DNA of 64,000 nucleotides from Acetobacter papayae JCM 25143. GTDB lineage: Bacteria > Pseudomonadota > Alphaproteobacteria > Acetobacterales > Acetobacteraceae. The notes beneath the pieces were generated by a model, which did not search any database, had not been told where the DNA came from, and saw nothing but the letters and a program-made list of their open reading frames with translations. Location: positions 1 to 64,000 of the forward strand of contig NZ_BAIN01000005.1 in NCBI RefSeq assembly GCF_000613285.1, read 5' to 3'. The position numbers and the translations under genes were made by a program. Shown here piece by piece: positions 54,738-64,000 of this stretch (within the stretch, counting starts at the first letter, position 1; every line of letters starts with the position of its first letter).

Positions 54738-55583
54738 ATGTCTGTTCGGGTTCGGTTTTCACACGAGACACTTGATGCGTTAATGGCCGCTATTGAGGTC
54801 AATGATGTCGTGGACGAACACATCGGGCTGCCCGGACATATCCCAGACAGCTTTACCCAGACGCAGCTTGCCGAATGTCTGAACCTGTGCCGCCAGCTCT
54901 GGCTGGAAGGCCCACCCCGCACTGCCCTTGCGGGGCTGGCACACAGGCTTGTTTACAGGCGCGATCTGTCCCAGCCTGAACGGGTGGCGTTCAAGCATAT
55001 TCGCGCCCGTTACAAGCATATGGGCTTTGCCTTTGGGCTTTATACCCCAGCCCATAAGCGGCCTTTGCTATACGAGGCGACCTCCACCCTTATGGGCGAG
55101 GCGCAGGATGCCTTTAAGAACGGTTACGCAGGGCGGGTTTTTGTAACCGGCATGGGGCTGCGCGTGCTGTCCACGCCGTTTTTTGATCGGATACGCAGCC
55201 ACATGGTGCAGCAGGCGAGCGTGGATCAGGCAGTCACCATAAACCAGAATCTGCGTGCCGAAATAGCCCGTATTCCTGCCTGCCTTGAGGGGGTAGGGAT
55301 AACGGCGGCCCGGTTTCATGGCCTGCGCAAGATCATAAGCCGTCATGTGGCATTTTTTGATACGCTGCGTATTCTCTACCCCGATGCGGATATAAACAGA
55401 ACCGCGCGGTTTCTGAGTGCGATTAACGGGCTGATGGGCAGAAAACATGATGAGCTGGTAAAAGCTGCGCTGTCTGGCACATTGCTTTACAAGACTGATC
55501 TTTTTTCCATACCTGAGACAATCCGCGCCTTGCTCGAGCAACTGTGCCAACAGTCTCTTTCTTCTGATATAAGGCGGGCATAA
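54738..55583 (+). CDS. Uncharacterised protein in polysaccharide cluster (possible CHAD-like helical repeat)
   Basis: 281 residues, soluble, His/Arg-rich and mostly helical. Two stretches, around residues 90-130 and 190-245 (GLRKIISRHVAFFDTLRIL), faintly resemble the helical CHAD fold that binds polyphosphate. The match is by eye and weak. It ends 8 bases before the flippase gene, so likely co-expressed with polysaccharide export. No signal peptide or membrane helix. Confidence 0.6.
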   Translation: MSVRVRFSHETLDALMAAIEVNDVVDEHIGLPGHIPDSFTQTQLAECLNLCRQLWLEGPPRTALAGLAHRLVYRRDLSQPERVAFKHIRARYKHMGFAFGLYTPAHKRPLLYEATSTLMGEAQDAFKNGYAGRVFVTGMGLRVLSTPFFDRIRSHMVQQASVDQAVTINQNLRAEIARIPACLEGVGITAARFHGLRKIISRHVAFFDTLRILYPDADINRTARFLSAINGLMGRKHDELVKAALSGTLLYKTDLFSIPETIRALLEQLCQQSLSSDIRRA

Positions 55584-55591
55584 CAGGGTTT

Positions 55592-56911
55592 ATGAGCAAT
55601 CGTATTAAAACGCCCATTACGCGGATAGCCTGGAACGCCGCTGTCCTCCTGTTTGAAAAAGGGATCGCTGCGGCTGCCAGTTTTGTTTATATTCCCTACA
55701 CGGTGCAGGCCGTGGGGATTGCGACATTCGGGCAGATATTGCTGGTTATTTCGTATATCGAAATCATTTCCGACCTTACCAGCCTCCTGTCATGGCAGAC
55801 GGTGCTGCATTACGGGGCTGCCCCCTACCGGGAAGGGCGGCGGGCTGACCTGTATCATGTGCTGCGTTTTGGCATGCGGCTTGATTTTCTCAGCGGGGCT
55901 GTTGGGTACCTGATCGGTGAGGGGGGGCTGTGGTGTCTGTCCTCATGGCTGGGTTGGGCAGGGCCGCTTCATCCGGTCATGGATATCTGCCTGCTGTTTG
56001 TGTTTTTCGATAAAACAGGCTGGTGTGTGGGTACGGTCAGGCTGCTGAACAAGTTCACCTATTTGACATTTGGGAATGGGCTTACCGCAACCTTTCGTAT
56101 TCTGGCCAGCATGGCAGGCTATTATGCCCATATGGGCATGACGTATTTTCTGTATGTCTGGTTGCTGTCATCGGTTGTGCTGTTTTTTTCCGACATGGCT
56201 GCGACATTCTACGCCCTGCGCAAATATGAGCCCTCTCGCTTCGGGTGGAGGCAGATCCTGCATACGCCAGCCTTTTTGCAGGGGGCGTGGACATTCACCA
56301 TCATGGCCAGTCTGAACAAGATTTTGCTGGCTGCCACAAAAAAACTACCGATTTTGCTGATTGGCGGCAGTCTGGGGCCAACCGAGGCGGCCATTTACAA
56401 GGTGTCGGATCAGGTGTCCAACGGCCTTGTCCGGCCTATGCGCACGTTCATGCCTGCACTCTACCCCGAATTCGTGCATCTGCGGGAGGAGGGGCGGATG
56501 GATGATATGCACAGGGTTATCAGAAAGCTTTTTCTGTCGGCCATGCTGTTTGCCTGCATAGCCCTGCTGGTTGTGACCCTGTTCGGGGATCAGGTTCTGC
56601 ATCTTTTGCTAGGTATCCACGGAGAGAGCGGCTACCTGCTGCCGGTTCTGGTCTGTGGGGCGTTGCTGACCATTCTGGGCCTGCCGCTTGAGCCGTTTAT
56701 CGTCGTTACCGGGCGCTTGACGGCATTGTTCCGGTTTCAGGTTCTGAACGTGCTGGCCAATTTGCCCGTGCTGTTTGTTATGGTGCATTTCTGGGGCACC
56801 ATGGGGGCGGCCTATAGCCTTGTGCTGTTCTCAGGAACGCTTTTGGCGTTCTATGCCGTTTACGCACGCGCGGCGTTTGTAAAAGAGACAGGTGGGCGCA
56901 ACGGGCCGTAA
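55592..56911 (+). CDS. Wzx-like polysaccharide flippase (MOP superfamily)
   Basis: 439 residues with about 12 hydrophobic segments. The N-terminus ITRIAWNAAVLLFEKGIAA, then YIPYTVQAVGIATFGQI, is the usual O-antigen/exopolysaccharide flippase start. Intact. Would flip lipid-linked repeat units across the inner membrane. Context: glycosyltransferase, kinase-like protein and UDP-glucose dehydrogenase nearby. Ends 9 bases from the convergent ugd. Confidence 0.87.
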   Translation: MSNRIKTPITRIAWNAAVLLFEKGIAAAASFVYIPYTVQAVGIATFGQILLVISYIEIISDLTSLLSWQTVLHYGAAPYREGRRADLYHVLRFGMRLDFLSGAVGYLIGEGGLWCLSSWLGWAGPLHPVMDICLLFVFFDKTGWCVGTVRLLNKFTYLTFGNGLTATFRILASMAGYYAHMGMTYFLYVWLLSSVVLFFSDMAATFYALRKYEPSRFGWRQILHTPAFLQGAWTFTIMASLNKILLAATKKLPILLIGGSLGPTEAAIYKVSDQVSNGLVRPMRTFMPALYPEFVHLREEGRMDDMHRVIRKLFLSAMLFACIALLVVTLFGDQVLHLLLGIHGESGYLLPVLVCGALLTILGLPLEPFIVVTGRLTALFRFQVLNVLANLPVLFVMVHFWGTMGAAYSLVLFSGTLLAFYAVYARAAFVKETGGRNGP

Positions 56912-56920
56912 AGCCCGAGC

Positions 56921-58086
56921 TTAGTCCGTGCCGAACAGATCGCGGGTAAACACCTTATCCGCGACATCGCCTAAATCCGGTGTGATACGGTTGGCAATAA
57001 TCACATCCGAACGGGCTTTGAACGTAGCCGGGTCGCGTATGACCTGAGAGCCGAAGAAAAGATCTTCCGTCATGGTGGGTTCGTAAACGACGACCTCAAT
57101 GCCCTTGGCCTTGAGGCGTTTCATAATACCCTGAATCGAGCTTTGCCGGAAATTGTCGGAAGACGCCTTCATGACCAGGCGGTAAATGCCCACCACGCTG
57201 GGGTTCATGGCAAGGATATGGTCTGCCAGAAAATCTTTGCGGGTTCTGTTGGCGTCCACAATCGCGCTGATCAGATTTTGTGGCACCTGCGTATAATTGG
57301 CCAGAAGCTGCTTGGTGTCCTTGGGCAGGCAGTAGCCGCCATAACCGAAAGACGGGTTGTTGTAATGCTGGCCAATCCGGGGGTCGAGGCACACGCCTTC
57401 AATGATCTGGCGTGCATTCATGCCGCGTGCGAGCGCGTAGCTGTCGAGTTCGTTAAAGAAGGCAACCCGCATGGCCAGATAGGTGTTGGCAAACAGCTTG
57501 ATGGCCTCGCTTCCGCCGGTTCGGTAAACAGTTCAGGAATATCGCTTTTGGCCGCCCCTTCGGCCATTAGCCGCGCGAATTGCCGGGCGCGTTCGGTGGT
57601 GTCTCCCACGATAATGCGTGAGGGATAAAGATTATCGTGCAGGGCGCGGCCTTCGCGCAGGAACTCGGGGGAGAAAATGATCCGGTTGGTTGCATGCGCC
57701 TCGCGCTGCTGATCCACAAACCCTACAGGAATGGTGGATTTGATCACCAGTGTCGCCACAGGGTTAATGTCCAGAACCTGCCGGATCACGTCCTGCACGG
57801 AGGATGTGTCGAAAGAATTGGTATGGGGGTCATAATTCGTGGGGGTGGCGATAATGACCAGCTCTGCATTTTCGCACGCGGCATTCAGGTCTGACGTGGC
57901 CTGTAGGGAAAGCGGCTTGTCGCGCAGGAACTCGGTAATTCTGTCGTCAATAATGGGGGATTCCCGCCGGTTGACGCTCGCCACACGCTCGCGGTCAATA
58001 TCCACCGCTGTAACGGTATGGTGCTGTGCAAGCAAAATGGCATTTGAAAGGCCGACATAACCAAGCCCGACGACGGCAATCTGCAT
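56921..58086 (-). CDS. ugd: UDP-glucose 6-dehydrogenase (one frameshift)
   Basis: About 388 residues. NAD loop [35 protein letters not shown] and, after a lost base near 57515, [13 protein letters not shown] and the catalytic Cys in [13 protein letters not shown]. Oxidises UDP-glucose to UDP-glucuronate, supplying acidic sugar for polysaccharide. The short form (about 388 residues) is the enterobacterial-type Ugd. ATG 58086 begins at conserved sequence; ATG 58098 is 4 codons upstream. Confidence 0.9.
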
Positions 58087-58279
58087 TGTCTTTCCCATTT
58101 CACGTATCCGAAAGACTCTCTCGCCGGGACTGATCGTTCAGACATACCCGGCAAAAGCCGGACCATACGCTCCGGGCTTTGGGTAACAGAATTCGGGCAT
58201 ACAGGAGCGTAAGGCATCCGTCCACGCGGTTTTAACCGCCAGACGGCCCATCAGCGATGGGGTTGCCTTGCCAGACGGG

Positions 58280-58953
58280 TTAGGCGTTGTCTGTATCGGG
58301 ATGATGGTGATGGGTGTGAGCAGTATGCTGCACGCTACTGGTGGCGTTGGCAGCGGCAGAGCTGGACTGCGCATTCTGGGCAGAACTGTTGCTGCTGTCA
58401 TCGGCGGTGGAGCCCAGCGTGGTGGTGGTGCTGGCCGCCAGATTCTGGTTGTCGGAATTGCTCTGGGTGCTGCTGTCCGAGCCCGAGTTATCGTGCTGGA
58501 GCATTTCCTGATACGTGTAATTGGCCGTTGCCGTGCGGAACTGCAGGCCGATGCTGTCCAGCCGTGAAGAATACATGTTCACGTTGCTGTCCACCCCGTT
58601 GGCGGAGGGGGAGTTGACCAGCAGATATTTCAGATGCTCCACCGCGCCGTAAGCCGCGACTTTCTGGGCATAAGGGTAGAGGCATTATTGATAACGGCAG
58701 AGGCCGCATCCAGCATGGCGCTCAGGTTATTGATGCTGCTGTCGGTATAGGTGCTGCCTGCGCTGTTGCTGAGCGCATGCTGGGCGGCGGCGCTCAGGGC
58801 GATGGAATCTGCTTCCACCTCAGCCTTTTTGTCAGAGCTGGATGAGGCGGCGTCATGGGCGCTGGCAGCGCTGTTGCCGGGAGAATCCGGGCTGATATCA
58901 GTTTTCTGCCAGGCAACTGGTGTGGACTGCTGGGCGGATGACGTGGCCGACAT
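58280..58953 (-). CDS. Uncharacterised Ser/Ala/Asn-rich protein (one frameshift)
   Basis: About 224 residues, very rich in Ser, Ala, Asn, Asp and Gln, with a His-rich tail (HTAHTHHHHPDTDNA). No family recognised. The conserved-looking core VAAYGAVEHLKYLLVNSP, then RTATANYTYQEMLQH, is recovered after a one-base repair near 58670. A second frame runs on to 58138 without clear homology, so the true end is uncertain. Probably secreted or surface, but no signal peptide is visible at ATG 58953. Confidence 0.5.
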
Positions 58954-59103
58954 TTTTAATGACTCCAGTTCCCGGAACGGACAATGCTTTATTCCGCGCC
59001 ACAACCGGTTAAAAGATCGTTAAATAAGATATGGAAAAAAGGACAGAAATGAACACACTCTATTGTAATGGAGCAATGCCTCGGGGCAATAGAGAGCCCC
59101 TGC

Positions 59104-59142
59104 ACAGGAACCGGTATGCGTAATTGCTGTTCCGGTTCCTGT
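59104..59142. terminator. 11-bp perfect hairpin with T-run (plus strand) after the porin gene
   Basis: ACAGGAACCGG (59104-59114) and CCGGTTCCTGT (59132-59142), followed by TTTT on the plus strand. It lies 83 bases beyond the porin stop. The T-run faces the plus strand although no plus gene is near, so a bidirectional role is uncertain. Confidence 0.5.
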
Positions 59143-59224
59143 TTTTACAGAGTTTACGCCCTGAACGGGCTCCGCTTTCTTTTCGTTACCCTCAGACAGG
59201 CTGGAAAGAGAGCGGGTGTCCTGA

Positions 59225-60546
59225 TCAGAAGCCGATCATGGCATCGCCACCAAAGGTGAACATGCCGTTGTTGCGACCGCCGTTGAACGGGTGGGTGTTG
59301 TTGAGCGAACGGTCAAAGCGGATTTCAGGCCGCAGGGCAAATACGCGCACGCCCTTGCCCAGGTCCGGGTGGTAGTTGAAGCCCAGCGTCAGTTCACCAT
59401 AGGTGGTGCCGTGTCCGCCGGGGCCGGGGTAAAGGTTGGACGCGCCATGGCCGGAAATGGCGTTCATGTAGGAGTTGTTGCCCATAAAGGTGGCAACCAT
59501 GGCGTTGTTGTTATCGCGGTAGATTTCGCCACGATAATTGAAGGTCACGCTGGGGCTGACAACATAGCTCAGGAAGGTCACAACACTGAATGCATCAGCC
59601 GCCTTGAAGGGGCCGTTAACCGTGTCGTGGGTCTTGAGGCCCTGATCATGCAGGAAGTTGAACTCTGCCGTAACGCTCAGGCGGTCGTTGACCTGCAGGG
59701 TAGCGTTGATGTCGTTCCAGAAGCGTTCAGCCTGATTGGCAACATAAGGCCCATGAGGATGCTGTTGTTTTCGGGGCCAACGCGGCTCAGTTCAACAATC
59801 TTCAGCTTGCCGCCCAGCAGATTGTTGAGGTTGATGCCAAAATACCCGGCAGGGCGGGAGTTGTTGTCAGCCGTGCCGAACGTTACCTGATTGCCGGTGT
59901 CGATCCCGAAGGTGACATCAACAGTCTTGTTCACATGCCAGTTGAACATGGCCCCGACATGTTCGAAGGGTACGGAGTATTCTGAAGTATAGGCCAGAGT
60001 ATAGAAGGGGCGGCCTGTGGGGTCCATGACTTCCACACCCATGGGGGCCTGCAGGATACCAACCTGCATATCCAGCCCGCCATCCGTGGCCCACGGCAGA
60101 TGTACATCCACATGCGCCTGTGCGGGAATAAGCTGATAACGGCTGCTCCATTCCTGATCGCTAATGCCGACCAGATGGTAGTAGCGCGCATCAGAACCAT
60201 AAATGCCCTGCAGAGTGAAGCCGATCTGATATTCCCCAGCATCGCCGGTATTGGCTTTCTGCATGGTCAGCACAACCTGGTTAAGCTGTGCCTGATTGGC
60301 GTGGTCGGCAAAGAAGTTGCCGTAGTTATAGCCGTCGGTGGGGCGGGCCGGGTTGGCCATAATACCACCGTCAATCAGTCCGGTCAGGGTGATGTCGGAC
60401 AGCCAGTTTGAAAAGCCCTTGCTCTTGGTTGCTGATGTCGCGAACGGGTGCCATTCGGCATGGGCCGGTGTTGCGGCCTGAGATGCGACGAAGGATGCGA
60501 GGGTAAGCGCGGAAAAACCGGCCAGTTTTCTGCGGGTAAGGGCCAT
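59225..60546 (-). CDS. Outer-membrane beta-barrel porin (BBP2/OmpL-like; one frameshift)
   Basis: About 440 residues. A signal peptide (residues 1-30, ending AHAEW) leads into strand-rich sequence (SDITLTGLIDGGIMANPARP, GYNYGNFFADHANQAQLNQ, MGVEVMDPTGRPFYTLAYT) typical of the alphaproteobacterial BBP2 porin family. It ends with FTFGGDAMIGF (terminal Phe). A lost base near 59745 shifts the frame (about 60% into the protein). Substrate unknown. Upstream 60547-60700 is AT-rich with the promoter. Confidence 0.82.
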
Positions 60547-61005
60547 ACGGTCAGTATCCTTTTATAATTACTTATTGAATGTCTGTTTAATTACGCTCGG
60601 TAATGTAATTATCGGTAATATGCCTTGTTACGAAGTGCAATTAAATGAACGCTGGAGGCGGGCGTTTTTCGGGCTGTCTGCCTGTCTTCTGTTTTATGTG
60701 AAATGAACAAAAAAATTAAAATAATGAAGATATATAAAGGGAAAACAGTTTTTCATTCGTTTTCGTTCCTGCGTCAGAACATGTGGTAAATGCGACAATC
60801 ATGAGACACGGGGGCCGGAATTGTGTTGAAAAAGAAAAAAATGACCAACTATTGCATGTAAGTAACAGTTGGTTCTTGTGCCTTTCGATCGCGGCGGGTT
60901 TGATGCCTGTGAAAGGTAGGCAGGAGGCGGGTTCATTTTAACTCTTGCAACGAAAGGCGCTTGCCCCCATCTTGATCACTGGTGCCACTGTTAAAGTGGT
61001 GATGA
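60547..61005. other. Intergenic region between divergent porin and rib operon
   Basis: About 460 bases, AT-rich in 60550-60860, no gene recognised. Possible promoter for the rib leader: TTGCAA (60945) with CATCTT 17 bases on, a weak match. Confidence 0.35.
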
Positions 61006-61145
61006 CGTTCTCAGGGCAGGGTGTAATTCCCTACCGGCGGTAAGCAGCCTGACAGGTTGTAAGCCCGCGAGCGCCCGCTCAGGCGGGGTCAGCAGATCCG
61101 GTGTAATTCCGGGGCCGACGGTGACAGTCCGGATGAAAGAGAACG
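61006..61145 (+). promoter_or_regulatory. FMN riboswitch (RFN element)
   Basis: Senses FMN and switches the rib operon off. P1 CGTTCTC (61006-61012) pairs with GAGAACG (61139-61145). Conserved blocks in order: TCAGGGCAGGGTG, TTCCCTACCGGCGG, AGCCCGCGAGC, TCAGCAGATCCGGTG, TTCCGGGGCCGACGG and AGTCCGGATGAAAGAG. All match the RFN consensus. Confidence 0.97.
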
Positions 61146-61156
61146 CGAGGGATATC

Positions 61157-61215
61157 TCCCGCCCTATCCGCGTCTTGCGCGGGGAGGATGGGGGCGTGTC
61201 TTTTCGTCAGGCCCT
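61157..61215 (+). terminator. Expression-platform terminator hairpin of the FMN riboswitch
   Basis: CGCCCTATCC and GGATGGGGGCG enclose an inner CCGCG/CGCGG stem, followed by TGTCTTTT. It lies directly after the aptamer and ahead of ribD, consistent with FMN-dependent transcription termination. Confidence 0.6.
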
Positions 61216-61230
61216 GAGTCCGTCCGGTGT

Positions 61231-62303
61231 ATGGGATGGATGAGAGAATTCAGGGTGAACAGCACTCAACACTCCTGGGCGTATGAAATGCCAGCGGCAA
61301 TAGGCGCGGCGTTCGATCTCGCCGTGTCGGAAGCATGGCGCTTCATGGGGCGTACGGCTCCCAACCCTGCGGTGGGTTGTGTGCTGCTTGATGCCAACGG
61401 CACGGTGCTGGTCATTGCTGCACACCACCGGGCCGGGGCGGCCCATGCCGAGCGTCTGGCGGTTGAGCAGGCCCGGCAGCTTGGTGTGGCAGAGCGGATT
61501 CATACGGCTGTTGTGACGCTTGAGCCTGTAACCATACCGGGCGCACGCCCCCCTGCACCGAAGCCTTGCTTTCAACGCCCGTGCGGACTGTCTGGATCGG
61601 CTGTGCGGACCCCAACCCTCATGTGCAGGGCGGTGGGGCGGCTTTTCTGGCTGAGCGTGGGCTTGAGGTCCGCTGGCTGGCGCAAAGCGCGAATGCTCAG
61701 GCCACGCTGAACCGTTGCCGCGCCTTGCTGGCGCCGTTTGCCAGCAAGGCTGTGCGCGGACGTCCGTGGATTACCGTCAAACAGGCGCTGGACAGCACCG
61801 GCTCCATGGTGCCCCCGACGGGGCGCACAACCTTTACCACCCCCGAATCGCTCCATTTTGCCCATGCCCTGCGGCGCGTGACCGATGGCGTGATAACCGC
61901 CACGGGCACGGCGCGGGCGGACAGGCCCGATCTGACCGTCCGCCATGTGGAAGATCACCCCGAACGTCGCCGTATGCTGGTGATATGCGGTCAGCAGGCA
62001 AACGTGCCCGCAGACTGGCTTGCCAGCCGGGAGCGGGTGTTTGATGTGCATTTCTGCCCTGACTGCGCGGCCCTGCCTGATCTGCTCACCCGAACCGAGG
62101 CCCTGTGGCTTCTGGTAGAGGCAGGCCCGACCCTGCTGGCAGCTCTGCACCGCCATGCACTGTGGGATGACTGGCTGACCATTCGCCAGGACGCGCAGGG
62201 GCAGGACCATTTTTCTGTTTCAACCCGGCAGGATGTCACACCGCTTTCGCTTTTCGCGGAGTGGGCGCGCTGCACGCAGGAGGCTGCATGTTCTCTGGTA
62301 TAA
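61231..62303 (+). CDS. ribD: RibD, pyrimidine deaminase/reductase of riboflavin synthesis (one frameshift)
   Basis: Bifunctional, about 357 residues. Deaminase half: AFDLAVSEAWRFMGRTAPNPAVGCVLL and HAERLAVE; the second zinc motif PCNHTGRTPPC is restored by one added T near 61528. Reductase half: GRPWITVKQALDSTG, THGIAT-type segment DGVITATGTARADRPDLTVR and LLVEAGPTLLAALH. Start is uncertain: ATG 61231, GTG 61255 or ATG 61288. Overlaps ribE by 16 bases. Follows the FMN riboswitch. Confidence 0.92.
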
Positions 62304-62890
62304 TTGAATCGCTCGGGCGTGTTGTCGGGCTAGATCATCAGCCTCATTCACTGGTGCTGGATATCGAAAGCGACCTGACCAATGTGGCTGAGGGTGAAAG
62401 CATTGCCCTCAACGGTGTCTGCCTGACAGCACTAGCCGCTGTTGAAGCCGGACCTGTGCGGTTTTTTGTCAGTGCGGAAACGCTCGGCTGTACCACGCTG
62501 GGCGCGCTGGCACTGGGCTGCCGGGTTAATCTGGAGCGTGCGGTTACGCCGTCCACCCGGCTTTCAGGGCATATTGTGCAGGGTCATGTGGATGCGATGG
62601 CCCGCTACAAGGGGCATACCACCGAGGGCGAAGGGCGTCGGGTCGTGTTTGAAGTGCCTGCTAGCCTGCGCCGCTACATGGTGGAAAAAGGCTCCGTCGC
62701 GCTGGATGGTATCAGCCTTACCCTCAACACTCTGGGGGAAGAACAGGACGGCGTGTTCGAAATCGGGCTGATGATTATCCCTCATACCTGGACGCACACC
62801 ACACTCGGCACCCTGTCTAACGGAGAGAGTGTGAATGTCGAAGTGGACGTGATCGCAAAATATGTGGAGGCACAATGCCGGACCAAATGA
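62288..62890 (+). CDS. ribE: Riboflavin synthase, alpha subunit
   Basis: 200 residues, intact. [16 protein letters not shown] start, two homologous halves each with the lumazine-binding fold (ALNGVCLTA and [10 protein letters not shown]), and [13 protein letters not shown]. Converts two lumazine molecules to riboflavin plus a pyrimidine. ATG 62288 at the conserved start overlaps ribD. Confidence 0.97.
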   Translation: MFSGIIESLGRVVGLDHQPHSLVLDIESDLTNVAEGESIALNGVCLTALAAVEAGPVRFFVSAETLGCTTLGALALGCRVNLERAVTPSTRLSGHIVQGHVDAMARYKGHTTEGEGRRVVFEVPASLRRYMVEKGSVALDGISLTLNTLGEEQDGVFEIGLMIIPHTWTHTTLGTLSNGESVNVEVDVIAKYVEAQCRTK

Positions 62891-64000
62891 CAGCCCGACC
62901 GGGCGAACGGGCCCCACACTCTGCCGGGGGGGCGCCTTCCGTAGCGTTACTGCGCGCGCTGGATGCGGTGCGTAACGGGCGCATGGTTATCATGGTTGAT
63001 GATGAGGACCGTGAGAACGAAGGCGATCTGGTTATGGCCGCGGAGTTCATGACACCTGCGGCCATGAACTTCATGATCACGCATGCGCGTGGTCTGGTCT
63101 GCCTGCGCTGGTGCCTGAGCAGGTGGAGCGGCTGGGCCTGTCCATGATGGTTCGGCAGGATGACAATACAGCCCGCCACGGTACGGCCTTTACGGTGTCC
63201 ATCGAGGCGCGTGAGGGCGTTAGCACCGGTATTTCCGCAGCCGACCGCTCCCATACGGTGCGGGTTGCGGCATCGGATACGGTTTGCGCGCAGGATATCG
63301 CAACGCCGGGACATATTTTCCCGCTGCGTGCGGCTCCGGGCGGGGTGCTGGAGCGTATTGGCCATACCGAAGGCTCGATTGACCTGCTGCGCCTTGCCGG
63401 GCTGAAGCCCGCGTCCGTGATCTGCGAAATCCTGAACGAGGATGGCACCATGGCGCGCCGTCCTCAGCTTGAGGTTTTCGGCCGCCTGCATGACATGCCC
63501 ATTATTTCCATTGCCGAACTGGCGGAGTGGATTGGTGCGCATGGCTGGCGCCGGTTACCGGGGCAGATGTTCCCGCTGCTGATGCTGTGGCCGGTGTGGT
63601 GGAGCCCGCCTTGCCCGACCTCGCGCATGCGGCCCTGCCCAGCGTCTATGGTGGTGATGATCTGCTGATCCATGCTTTCCGCGATAAAAATGGCATGGAG
63701 CACGTGGCGCTGGTCAAAGGCGATGTAACCTCTGGCGAGGTGCCTCTGGTGCGCCTGCATTCCGAATGCGTGACGGGCGATGCCTTTGGCTCGCTCCGGT
63801 GCGATTGCGGGGCCCAGCTTCAGGCAGCCCTGCGCGCTATCGGCGAGGCTTCGTGTGGGGTTCTGGTTTATGTGCGCGGGCATGAAGGGCGGGGCATTGG
63901 CCTTGTCAATAAAATCCGGGCCTATGAATTGCAGGATGCGGGGCTGGATACGGTGGATGCCAATCATCGCCTTGGCTTTGCGGCGGATGCGCGAGACTGG
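62875..64000 (+). CDS. ribBA: RibBA, DHBP synthase/GTP cyclohydrolase II (two frameshifts, cut by window end)
   Basis: Makes both riboflavin precursors. RibB half: [44 protein letters not shown] and [15 protein letters not shown]. RibA half begins after PDLAHAALP and shows [21 protein letters not shown] (zinc cysteines) and [14 protein letters not shown]. Breaks near 63103 and 63555 need one base each. GGAGG lies 6 bases before ATG 62875, which overlaps the ribE stop. The last part of the RibA domain is outside the window. ribH would be expected next. Confidence 0.94.

Noticed and set aside
54738-55583. Firm CHAD-domain assignment
   Set aside because: Resemblance is limited to one helix-rich stretch judged by eye; left as uncharacterised.

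Overview
The window reads as chromosomal DNA of an acetic acid bacterium (Acetobacteraceae, Alphaproteobacteria). The basis is the division and cell-wall cluster with an extended proline-rich FtsL, GapR, OprB-type porins, a GMC oxidoreductase and the FMN-riboswitch rib operon. I cannot fix the genus. Most of the window is GC-rich; the two-component genes (about 15.5-20.3 kb), the sulfotransferase/FkbM stretch (about 32-36 kb) and several intergenic regions are visibly AT-richer.

Layout. 1-7.1 kb (minus strand): mraZ-rsmH-ftsL-ftsI-murE-murF, with a three-repeat MraZ box upstream of mraZ. 7.3-7.7 kb: RNase P RNA. 7.8-15.3 kb: an HSL-type esterase, zwf with a coupled small membrane protein, gapR, proB, obgE, rpmA and rplU. 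15.36 kb: tRNA-Ser(CGA). 15.9-20.2 kb: a three-gene signalling operon, made of a LOV blue-light sensor, a CheB-CheR-PAS-HWE histidine kinase and a single-domain response regulator. 20.4-27.2 kb: a two-partner secretion pair, with a TpsA-type exoprotein carrying GLUG and MBG repeats and its TpsB transporter. A divergent two-HTH protein follows. 28.6-32.1 kb: a TetR regulator with a clear duplicated operator, divergent from isochorismatase-like, MFS and LysE genes. 32.8-35.1 kb: a sulfotransferase and an FkbM methyltransferase, convergent. 35.9-41.7 kb: a DszC/SfnB-like flavoenzyme, a short UvrA paralogue, a DUF2075 ATPase and a TetR regulator. 42.3-47.9 kb: an OprB porin, a choloylglycine-hydrolase-family enzyme, and a GMC oxidoreductase coupled to an NAD-dependent epimerase-like protein. 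47.9-52.5 kb: a LysR-controlled redox group (cupin, CMD protein, zinc alcohol dehydrogenase, SDR, aldo/keto reductase). 52.6-58.1 kb: a polysaccharide group (GT4 transferase, thymidylate-kinase-like protein, unknown, Wzx-like flippase, UDP-glucose dehydrogenase). 58.3-60.5 kb: a Ser-rich unknown and a beta-barrel porin. 61.0-64.0 kb: FMN riboswitch-ribD-ribE-ribBA, with ribBA cut by the window end.

A dominant technical feature is that about 23 genes carry one or more single-base frameshifts (about 31 in all). They include genes whose loss should be lethal or strongly deleterious (murF, murE, ftsI, obgE, ribBA). In every case I worked through, restoring one lost base, usually in a short C/G run, recovers the conserved protein. 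I therefore treat these as sequencing or assembly errors rather than pseudogenes and annotate each gene over its full reconstructed span.

The most interesting system is the LOV/CheB-CheR/HWE-kinase/response-regulator operon at 15.87-20.23 kb.
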